NCBI GenBank assembly: GCA_022826515.1
Contig: JAJDUT010000063.1
Location: 1 to 29,039, forward strand
Direction of reading: 5' to 3'
Source of the DNA: Candidatus Latescibacterota bacterium
GTDB taxonomy: Bacteria > Latescibacterota > UBA2968 > UBA8231
Length of the DNA stretch: 29,039 nucleotides
Part shown: in pieces, positions 22,498 through 29,039 of the stretch
Layout of the letters: each line of letters opens with the position of its first letter
Position numbering within the stretch: the stretch's first letter is position 1
The notes under the pieces: generated by a model
What the model saw: the letters and a program-made list of their open reading frames with translations, nothing else
Told to the model about the DNA's origin: nothing
The model's database searches: none
Program-made: the position numbers and the translations under genes

Positions 22498-25011
22498 ATG
22501 ACGAGCAGACATTGGGCGAGCTGGATTTTAGTCGTCGCGCTCGGTTGCCGGGCCGCAGTGGCTCAAGAGGGGTACGCGATTCAAGGCAACCGCATTGTCA
22601 CCCAAGGTGCAGACCAGTGGCACCAATGGATTTTTCCCTTTGGCACGGTCGATATCGACTCCGAAGGCGCTAGACCGCACTTTGTGGCGTCGGAACTCAA
22701 TGCCTGCCTCAATGCGCACCGCTTTCCCCTATGGGCCGACGAAGACGAAAAGGAAGGGGGGATCTTGTCGGCTGGATCGGGGCTGGCCGGAGCAGTGCGC
22801 ATTCTCGACGGCAATGTAGATACCTATTGGGAGCCCGACCTAGACGATCCACAAGATCTGTGGTGGGTGGCGATTGACTTGGGGCGGATCGTATCGGCCA
22901 AGCACATTGTTTTGCGCTTTGCCCGGGAAGGTGAGGGAGATCCGTTTTACCAATTTCGCCTGATGGTGGCCGACGGCGAAGGCAAGGTTGGCGATAATCT
23001 CGATTATCACTTGGTCGGCAAGACCGAGCGGCCCAATGTCGATCAACGCGAATTTTCGTTTGATCTACAGCCCTTTCAAAGTGCCGATCCCCATTTTACC
23101 GGCGATGCCTTTCGCTTTGTGCAGGTGGTGATGACGGACAGCCGCTTGGGCAAGGCCGAGGAAGTGGACAGCTTGGCCTATCAGAGTTTGCCAGCGGCTT
23201 TGCAGGGCGCAGTGGAGTACTTCGGTCGCAGTCGCAGCGGGAGCGAGTGGCTTCTCGACAGGGAGGCCTATGAACTGCTCGATCAGTCCGAGCGGGGTTC
23301 AATCCGCTATTACCGCCGCGAACAACCGCGCCTCGCCGAGGTCGAAGTCTGGACCTTGGGCGAGAATATATCGCTGGGGGCGATCCAGCGGGGTGGCACG
23401 GTGGAAGGACACGGCTTTAATCCCACCCGCAGCCTCGATGGGGACTACACAACTTGGTACGGTCTGCAGCAGAGTTACACCCGCGAGGCGGCCGAGCCCG
23501 AGCGGCAAGTCCTCTTTGACCTAGGGGCTTTGTACTGGCTGGATTTATTCCACTTTCTGCCGCCAGCGGCCCGCAGTGCCGGCGGCACGCTGGGCAATTA
23601 TCGGATGAAACTGTCGGATGGTTCGCTCGCTCCTGACGGAAGTTTGCAGTGGGTGCAGGTCGAAGAGCGGCGAGTCTTCCGCCAGCCTCGGTTCCAAGAG
23701 GTGCGCTTTGAGTTGCAAAAGGTCCGCTACATCGCCTTTGACTACCTAGTGGGCAGGGGGGGCAACAGAGCCGGATGGTCCGAACTCCAGGCCTACGGCG
23801 AGGGTTATCAGCCGGAGGTGGTGTTGGAATCGCCATTGATCGACTTGAGCAGTAGCATGAATTTGACCACGCTCCACTGGGAGGCCGACGTCCCGCCCGG
23901 TACGCGCATTGAGGTGGCCACCCGCACCGGCGATCAGACCAAAGTCAACACCACGTATTACCGGAGCGACGGCGCCGAGGTGGACAAAAAAGCGTACCAT
24001 AAATTGATTGCCGCGCTCAAGGGGGATTCGCTCAATGTGTTGGTCGTCGATGAGGAAACTTGGAGCCCTTGGAGCAAACCGCACTTGCTGTCGGGCCAAG
24101 TCATCACTTCGCCGTCGCCGCGCCGCTTCCTCAAGACTCAAGTGCGGTTGAGCAGCGACGACCCGCAAAATGCCGTGCTATTGCGGCGCTTGGAGGTGTC
24201 GTTTTCTCAACCGTGGGTGGGTAGAGCTTTGGGCGAGGTATTCCCGGTGCAAGTGGAACATCCGGGAGAGGACACGCGGCTGACCTTTTTCGTGCGGCCT
24301 GTGCGGCGGACGGGCGATCCGGGCATTGACGAGGTGTTGTTGGTCAGTTCAGGGGAGACGCCGCTGGCGCTGCGGGAGGTACGCCTTGGCTCGGCAGCAG
24401 AAGTAGCTGCCGGAGGTGGCGAAGCGCTGGGCCTAGATGTGGTGGAAGTGCTCGAGACCGCGACCGATTCGCTGTGGGTACGCCTACCCAACGCAGTCGG
24501 CCGCGACCAGGTCCTCGCGGTCGATGTATTGACTGCGCTATTTGGTCACGGCGTTTCCTTTGCCGGACGGGTGGGCAACCGCGATGATTCGGGAACTTGG
24601 CAATTGGTCGAAGCCGATCAGGAGGCCGTGGCCGAAGTGGAAAGTGGCGTCCTCCGGGTGCTGGTGCCTTCGGGTCAGGTGGGTTTGGCGGACCTGACGC
24701 TGGACACAGCGGTTGTGACGCCCAATGGGGATGGGATCAACGACGCAGCGCGGATTGGCTTTGAAGTGCTGCGCTTGGATGGAACCCAGGTGGTGATCGT
24801 CTCGGTGCACGATCTGGCTGGTCGCCGCCTTTGGACAATGGAGCAGGTGCGCGAGCGGGCGAGCGGACAATACGAGGTGGTTTGGGAGGGGGTGGATGAT
24901 GCGGGCGAGCGGGTGCCGCCGGGGACGTATATTTTGCGGGTGGAGGTGGATGCGGATGCGCGCAGCAATGTGCGGACTAAGATAATGCGGCTAGCTCACG
25001 TGGTGTATTGA
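22498..25011 (+). CDS. Secreted two-discoidin protein C with C-terminal FlgD-like Ig domain
   Basis: The frame is open from 22396, but ATG 22498 is chosen because GGAGG lies just before it and a signal peptide follows (MTSRHWASWILVVALGCRAA, cleavage near AVAQ). It is the longest of the set at 837 residues. A first discoidin-like fold at about 100-250 has LDGNVDTYWEPD and LWWVAIDLGRIVSAKHIVLRF. A second at about 280-440 has SLDGDYTTWY, QVLFDLGALYWLDLFHFLP and WSELQAYGEGY. The central module has KKAYHKLIAALKGDS and WSPWSKPH, then VSFAGRVGN. The last 99 residues are a FlgD-like Ig domain (TPNGDGINDA, VHDLAGRRLW, PPGTYILRV), ending HVVY. The LGC in the leader is not a good lipobox. It comes 10 bases after barrel 2, so it is probably co-expressed with it. 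Confidence 0.86.
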   Translation: MTSRHWASWILVVALGCRAAVAQEGYAIQGNRIVTQGADQWHQWIFPFGTVDIDSEGARPHFVASELNACLNAHRFPLWADEDEKEGGILSAGSGLAGAVRILDGNVDTYWEPDLDDPQDLWWVAIDLGRIVSAKHIVLRFAREGEGDPFYQFRLMVADGEGKVGDNLDYHLVGKTERPNVDQREFSFDLQPFQSADPHFTGDAFRFVQVVMTDSRLGKAEEVDSLAYQSLPAALQGAVEYFGRSRSGSEWLLDREAYELLDQSERGSIRYYRREQPRLAEVEVWTLGENISLGAIQRGGTVEGHGFNPTRSLDGDYTTWYGLQQSYTREAAEPERQVLFDLGALYWLDLFHFLPPAARSAGGTLGNYRMKLSDGSLAPDGSLQWVQVEERRVFRQPRFQEVRFELQKVRYIAFDYLVGRGGNRAGWSELQAYGEGYQPEVVLESPLIDLSSSMNLTTLHWEADVPPGTRIEVATRTGDQTKVNTTYYRSDGAEVDKKAYHKLIAALKGDSLNVLVVDEETWSPWSKPHLLSGQVITSPSPRRFLKTQVRLSSDDPQNAVLLRRLEVSFSQPWVGRALGEVFPVQVEHPGEDTRLTFFVRPVRRTGDPGIDEVLLVSSGETPLALREVRLGSAAEVAAGGGEALGLDVVEVLETATDSLWVRLPNAVGRDQVLAVDVLTALFGHGVSFAGRVGNRDDSGTWQLVEADQEAVAEVESGVLRVLVPSGQVGLADLTLDTAVVTPNGDGINDAARIGFEVLRLDGTQVVIVSVHDLAGRRLWTMEQVRERASGQYEVVWEGVDDAGERVPPGTYILRVEVDADARSNVRTKIMRLAHVVY

Positions 25012-25020
25012 GGCGCAGGG

Positions 25021-26835
25021 GTGAGCCGCCAAGTCCAACGATTGACAGCTATCTTGGCGCTTGGCTGGTCTATGGGCTGCCAAAGCGAGCCGCCGGTGGT
25101 GCGTTTTACCGACGCCACCGACCAAGCGGGCCTTTCTTTTATCCACGAAAACGGTGCCGCCGGGCAGTACTTTCTCATCGAGACTATGGGTGCGGGCGGG
25201 GCGCTGGCCGACTTTGACGAGGACGGCGACTTAGATATCTATCTGGTCAACGGTTTCGATTTAAGAGGCTTGGACGCCCCGCCGATCAACTTGGCGCATC
25301 GAGAAGACGGCCTCTATTGGGTGGCCCCATCAGCCCCCAGCGCCGCGGACCGCTCTGCGGACCCAGCCGATTACGCGGTCGCGCTGGCCCCCGTAGCTGG
25401 GGTGGAACCAAGGGGCAATGCGCTCTACCGCAACGAAGGGACTGGTACTTTTGTCGAAGTGCCCAATGCTGGTGGGGCTGCGGACCTAGGTTATGGCATG
25501 GGCGTAGCTGTGGCCGATGCCGACAACGACGGCGACCAAGACCTGTACGTGACCAACTACGGGCCCAATGTTCTCTATCACAACCGAGGGGACGCCTCCT
25601 TCACCCGCAGCCGTGGTGTCGAGGCCCCCCAATGGAGTACCAGCGCTGCCTTTTTCGACCGCGACAACGATGGTGCGCTCGATCTGTACGTGGTCAATTA
25701 TCTCGATTTTACCCTAGCGACCAATAAAATCTGCGGCGGTTTCATCCGCACTGACGACGCGGGCTTGCGCGCGATTGGGGAAGATACGCGCTCGTACTGC
25801 GCGCCCAGCGAGTACGGGGGCGTGCCCGATGTGCTCTACCACAACGAGGGGGAAGGCACTTTTACCGATGTATCCATTGCCGCGGGTATTGCCAATTCCA
25901 ATGGCAAGGGATTGGGCGTGGTGGCTTGGGACTGGAACGAGGACGGCTACCAGGATCTATACGTGGCCAACGACGGGGTGGCCAACTTCCTCTACCAAAA
26001 CGCCGGCGATGGCACCTTCCGCGAGATAGCCCTACAAGCCGGGGTGGCCTACAATGTGCGCGGCCAAGCCGAGGCTGGCATGGGGGTGGACATCAGCGAT
26101 TGCGACCGCGATGGCGATTGGGATCTGTTCGTCACCAATTTCTCCCGCGAAACCAATACGCTCTACCGCAATGAAGGAACCTACTTCAAAGATGTGACTG
26201 CGACGTCGGGCTTGGGCCGGCCGAGTTGGCTCTATTTGGGCTTTGGCACTGCGTTTTTCGATTACGACCACGACGGCGACCAAGATCTGTACGTGGCCAA
26301 CGGCCACGTCTTGGACCGCGTCCATATACTGCAACCTGGGGTGCGCTACGCCCAAGAGCATCAGCTATTTCGCAACGACAGTTTCTGCCGCTTCGCCGAT
26401 GTGGCGGACAGTGCGGGGAGTTGGTTCGCGCAAGAGCAAATAAGTCGAGGGTTGGCCCAAGGCGACTGGGACGGCGACGGCGATTTGGACCTGCTGGTGA
26501 CCAATTGCGGAGGACCAGCCAAGCTAGCGCGCAATCACGACGGCAACGGGCGCAATTGGATCTCAATCAAGCTGGTGGCTACAGCGGCCAATCGGGATGC
26601 GGTGGGAGCCGAGGTGCGGCTGGTGACCGGTTCGTTGGAGCAGCGCCGCCTAGTTAGAAGTGGGAGCAGCTATTTATCGGCTGGCGACCGGCGACTCCAC
26701 TTTGGCTTGGGAGGCCACGAGCGCATTGACCTGCTGGAAGTCCAATGGCCGGATGGGACCATTGAGGGATTTCGGGATCTGCCCGCCGACCAAAATTTGC
26801 TAATTGAGCAAGGACGGGGTGTGCAGGATGAATAG
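25021..26835 (+). CDS. CRTAC1-like FG-GAP/VCBS and ASPIC/UnbV lipoprotein
   Basis: This 604-residue protein starts at a GTG with GCAGGGG upstream, 9 bases after gene C. The leader (ILALGWSMGC) gives a weak lipobox with Cys20, so lipidation is likely but not certain. FG-GAP/VCBS units follow with calcium-type loops DFDEDGDLDIYLV, DADNDGDQDLYV, DRDNDGALDLYV, DWNEDGYQDLYV, DCDRDGDWDLFV, DYDHDGDQDLYV and DWDGDGDLDLLV. The last 80 or so residues are an ASPIC/UnbV domain (GAEVRLVTGSLEQRRLV, LEVQWPDGTIEGFRDL). It is a paralog of the lipoprotein at 7438, with the same order of blades but extra loop sequence between blades one and two. It is likely anchored with the propeller outside the cytoplasm, and its place in the operon suggests it works with the exported discoidin/FlgD proteins. 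Confidence 0.92.
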   Translation: MSRQVQRLTAILALGWSMGCQSEPPVVRFTDATDQAGLSFIHENGAAGQYFLIETMGAGGALADFDEDGDLDIYLVNGFDLRGLDAPPINLAHREDGLYWVAPSAPSAADRSADPADYAVALAPVAGVEPRGNALYRNEGTGTFVEVPNAGGAADLGYGMGVAVADADNDGDQDLYVTNYGPNVLYHNRGDASFTRSRGVEAPQWSTSAAFFDRDNDGALDLYVVNYLDFTLATNKICGGFIRTDDAGLRAIGEDTRSYCAPSEYGGVPDVLYHNEGEGTFTDVSIAAGIANSNGKGLGVVAWDWNEDGYQDLYVANDGVANFLYQNAGDGTFREIALQAGVAYNVRGQAEAGMGVDISDCDRDGDWDLFVTNFSRETNTLYRNEGTYFKDVTATSGLGRPSWLYLGFGTAFFDYDHDGDQDLYVANGHVLDRVHILQPGVRYAQEHQLFRNDSFCRFADVADSAGSWFAQEQISRGLAQGDWDGDGDLDLLVTNCGGPAKLARNHDGNGRNWISIKLVATAANRDAVGAEVRLVTGSLEQRRLVRSGSSYLSAGDRRLHFGLGGHERIDLLEVQWPDGTIEGFRDLPADQNLLIEQGRGVQDE

Positions 26836-28837
26836 CCCGTCCGCGGCAGCCTCAATGGGCCGGCGCGAGTTGGGGATGGCCGGCGGTCTCTTGCTCTTGG
26901 CTTTGGCCGTGCGGCTGGTCTATCTGGAGCACAGCCAAGACAATCCCTTTTTCTCGGCACCGGTAGTGGACGCCCACTCTTATGTGGCGCAGGCGCGGCA
27001 GCTCGTTGAGGTGTCCTGGGTGGGAGACAAGCCCTTTTGGCAGCCGCCTTTATACCCCTATTTTCTCGCCCTGATCTACGCCGTTTTCGGCGACTTGTTC
27101 TGGACGCCTCGATTTATTCAGTTCCTCTTGGGGGCGGCCTCTTGTGCTTTGGTGTTTGGCATCGGTCGGCAGGTATTTGGTACCCGAGTCGGTCTCTTGG
27201 CTGGGGCTATGGCCTGTCTATACGGACCCTCCATCTATTTTGAGGGAGAGTTACTACCTACCGCGCTGGCCGTTTTTCTCAATCTCCTGTTGCTCTTGGT
27301 CCTGCTCCAGCCCGACCGGGGACGGGGACAGGCTTTAGTCTCGGGCCTCGTCCAAGGCTTGGCCATAGTCGCCGTGCCCAATGCGGCCCTGTTGGCTCTT
27401 TGCGCCTGCCTGTGGTACTGGAAAAGCACCGAGCGAGCCGTGCGGAGCAAGCTGGCCTGGTGCCTGCTTTTTGCGGCGACCGCCAGTGCCGTGGTCGGTG
27501 TGGTGACGGCGAGAAATTGGGCGGTCAGTGGCGAGTTCATCCCCTTGTCTTGGAACGGCGGCGTGAATTTCTACTTGGGCAACCATCCCGATTACGACCG
27601 CTTGGTGGGGATTCGTCCAGGGCCGGAATGGGAGAGCCTAATGGAGCAGCCGATGGCAGCGGGCTATGAGGGGTATGCCGAGCGGTCGTCCTATTTCTAC
27701 CGACAAGCCGGGGACTGGATCGCCAGTGCGCCTGGGGATTTTGTGCGGTTGTTGGGGTACAAGGTGTTTTTGTTGGCGCGGGGCGAGGAGATCAAGCGCA
27801 ACCAAGACGTGTATTTCGCCCGCACCTATTCCTCGCTGATGAGCGTCTTGCTGTGGAAAACCCACCACTTTGCCTTTCCTTTTGGGCTGCTGGGGCCCTT
27901 GGCTGCTGTGGGTATGGTCTTGGCTTGGCGGCACCGCCCCCAGGCGAGTTTGCTGCTGCTCTGCACCGGCGCGTACAGCGCCTCGCTCCTGCTCTTTTTT
28001 ATAACCGGACGCTATCGTCTGCCCTTGGTGCCGCTGCTGCTACCCTTTGCTGGATACGCTCTGCTCTGGCTGGTGCAACAGGGACAGGCCCGACAGTGGC
28101 GTCCCTTGGGGATCGGTGTGGCTTTGGTCGTCTTGCTGGGGATCGCCGCCAATGCTGGCCTGCGGCCGACCGATCCCTTGGCCAACGCGGAAATACACTT
28201 TGATTTGGGACGCGTCCAAGCCCAACATGGACAGTATGTGGCTGCGGTGCACTCCTTTAGGACAGCCGTGCAACTCGATCCAAATTACCTGCGCGCCCGC
28301 CACAATCTGGGCGCGGCGCTGGCGGTGATGAAGCGCTACGACGAGGCCGAGGCAGTTTATCGGCAGGGCTTGGCGCAAGCGCCCGAAGATCGGGGACTGC
28401 ACCTCAACTTGGCGGCTCTGTACCGGGCTACGGGACGATACGAGCAAGCGGTGGAACACTACCGCCGAGTTTTGGCAACAAAGGCCGACGCCGCGGTTTT
28501 TCTGGCGTTGGGAAGGGTTTATAAGAGAATGGGGGCAATAGAGCAGGCCCGGGAAGCCTTTGCGGCGGCGCTACGTGGCGACGAAGTGCGGGCGCAGGCG
28601 GCCAATGAACTGGGCTTGATCGAGGTCCGACAAGGGGCGTTGGAGCGGGCGGTTAATTATTTTGCTATGGCTCTAGAGGCTGCGCCCGGCAATCACTTGA
28701 TCGCCTTTAATCTGGGGGCGGCCTACCACGACTTGGGCCGATTCGACAAGGCGGCTGAGTTCTACCGCCTGACCCTGAGCTTGGCCCCTGAGTACGCCAA
28801 AGCCCAGCGCGCGTTAGCGAGATTGCAGGAGCGATAG
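26828..28837 (+). CDS. PMT/GT39-like membrane glycosyltransferase with C-terminal TPRs
   Basis: The ATG at 26828 overlaps the previous stop by 8 bases, and AAGGA lies upstream; an upstream in-frame TTG at 26804 is less likely. The 669-residue product has a first membrane helix (GGLLLLALAVRLVYL), then the acidic motif PVVDAHSYVAQARQ, where the Asp fits the catalytic position of PMT/ArnT-type GT-C glycosyltransferases that use lipid-linked sugars. About ten further hydrophobic segments follow, with the family-like loop TARNWAVSGEFIPLSWNGG and GNHPDYD. From about residue 460 there are six TPRs (the first is IHFDLGRVQAQHGQYVAAV, the last NLGAAYHDLGRFDKAAEF). It lies in the inner membrane. Glycosylation of the exported operon proteins is a plausible role but inference. 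Confidence 0.87.
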   Translation: MNSPSAAASMGRRELGMAGGLLLLALAVRLVYLEHSQDNPFFSAPVVDAHSYVAQARQLVEVSWVGDKPFWQPPLYPYFLALIYAVFGDLFWTPRFIQFLLGAASCALVFGIGRQVFGTRVGLLAGAMACLYGPSIYFEGELLPTALAVFLNLLLLLVLLQPDRGRGQALVSGLVQGLAIVAVPNAALLALCACLWYWKSTERAVRSKLAWCLLFAATASAVVGVVTARNWAVSGEFIPLSWNGGVNFYLGNHPDYDRLVGIRPGPEWESLMEQPMAAGYEGYAERSSYFYRQAGDWIASAPGDFVRLLGYKVFLLARGEEIKRNQDVYFARTYSSLMSVLLWKTHHFAFPFGLLGPLAAVGMVLAWRHRPQASLLLLCTGAYSASLLLFFITGRYRLPLVPLLLPFAGYALLWLVQQGQARQWRPLGIGVALVVLLGIAANAGLRPTDPLANAEIHFDLGRVQAQHGQYVAAVHSFRTAVQLDPNYLRARHNLGAALAVMKRYDEAEAVYRQGLAQAPEDRGLHLNLAALYRATGRYEQAVEHYRRVLATKADAAVFLALGRVYKRMGAIEQAREAFAAALRGDEVRAQAANELGLIEVRQGALERAVNYFAMALEAAPGNHLIAFNLGAAYHDLGRFDKAAEFYRLTLSLAPEYAKAQRALARLQER

Positions 28838-28904
28838 GCCGGGAGTAATCTGGGCCGAGGGCCGCAGCGTCAGAATTCTACTCTTTGTGGCTGAGGTGCG
28901 GGAA

Positions 28905-29039
28905 CTAGTAAGCGACGGCAAAGACGCCGCGTTGGGCGTGCTGCTCCTCGGAGTCGAGCATCAATTCATAGATATAGGTGCCGGGCTGGACTAAGGCGTC
29001 CTGCCCGTCGCGGCCATCCCACGCTTGGATAAAAACCCC
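28905..29039 (-). CDS. Partial FlgD-like Ig domain, C-terminal end of a fifth secreted protein
   Basis: Read on the minus strand, the window edge gives 44 residues and a TAG stop at 28905-28907. The sequence includes AWDGRDGQD, VQPGTYIYELMLDSEE and the ending GVFAVAY. These match the last third of the FlgD-like Ig domain of the four complete proteins, including the WDGRD turn, the PGTYIY strand and the final tyrosine. The rest of the gene lies beyond 29039. It converges with the glycosyltransferase-TPR gene, 67 bases away, with no clear terminator between them. Confidence 0.75.
   Translation of the reverse strand, partial: GVFIQAWDGRDGQDALVQPGTYIYELMLDSEEQHAQRGVFAVAY

Noticed and set aside
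28838..28904. Possible bidirectional terminator between the GT-TPR gene and the partial FlgD-like gene
   Set aside because: Only a GGCC/GGCC four-base stem is visible and there is no T-run on either strand.
4515..29039. A definite type 9 secretion system
   Set aside because: The C-terminal domains resemble T9SS sorting domains, but no PorV, PorU, SprA or PorK-N gene is present in the window, so only a hypothesis is kept.
1..29039. CRISPR arrays, tRNA or rRNA genes, transposases, prophage genes
   Set aside because: No regularly spaced repeats, RNA gene signatures or mobile-element proteins were seen; the repeats found are coding paralogy.

Overview
The window shows no rRNA, tRNA, IS element or CRISPR array. 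It looks like chromosomal DNA of an uncultured Gram-negative bacterium with moderately high GC. The reasons are Sec signal peptides, lipoboxes, two predicted outer-membrane beta-barrel proteins and a periplasmic parvulin lipoprotein. The mix of gene families (an atypical phytanoyl-CoA dioxygenase, a DUF6785-like membrane protein, CRTAC1-type FG-GAP/ASPIC lipoproteins, discoidin plus FlgD-Ig-like secreted proteins, a PMT-like glycosyltransferase fused to TPRs) recalls Latescibacterota, Poribacteria and related FCB-type lineages. That placement is inference from gene content only.

Region 1 (1-4501, + strand): a decayed gene remnant, a secreted lipocalin-like protein, a MORN/YwqK-like protein with a zinc ribbon, a PhyH-family oxygenase and a polytopic membrane protein. 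Region 2 (4515-10808): a minus-strand secreted discoidin/FlgD-like protein with a near-consensus promoter, then a plus-strand kelch propeller and CRTAC1-like lipoprotein pair, converging on a minus-strand double-parvulin lipoprotein. Region 3 (10809-12052): a 353-base intergenic stretch and a secreted CBM9-like protein, followed by a 14-bp hairpin. Region 4 (12135-28837): eight plus-strand genes with gaps of 25 bases or less, two of them overlapping, very likely one operon. In order they are discoidin/FlgD-like protein A, MBL-fold hydrolase, discoidin/FlgD-like protein B, beta-barrel 1, beta-barrel 2, discoidin/FlgD-like protein C, CRTAC1-like lipoprotein, and PMT-like glycosyltransferase-TPR. 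Region 5 (28905-29039): the C-terminal end of a fifth FlgD-like protein, on the minus strand and cut by the window edge.

The most interesting pattern is the secreted-surface system of region 4. Four complete proteins and one partial share an exactly C-terminal FlgD-like Ig domain ending in a terminal tyrosine. The complete ones also share a discoidin-like module and a WSxWS-type tryptophan motif. Three of them sit in one operon with two tandem paralogous barrels of about 910 residues that carry Ca-loop-like repeats. I infer an undescribed cell-surface display or adhesion apparatus: barrels at the outer membrane, discoidin/FlgD proteins as exported partners, the CRTAC1 lipoprotein as an accessory, and the GT-TPR protein possibly glycosylating exported material. 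No function has been shown, and the assignments rest on motif reading without database searches.
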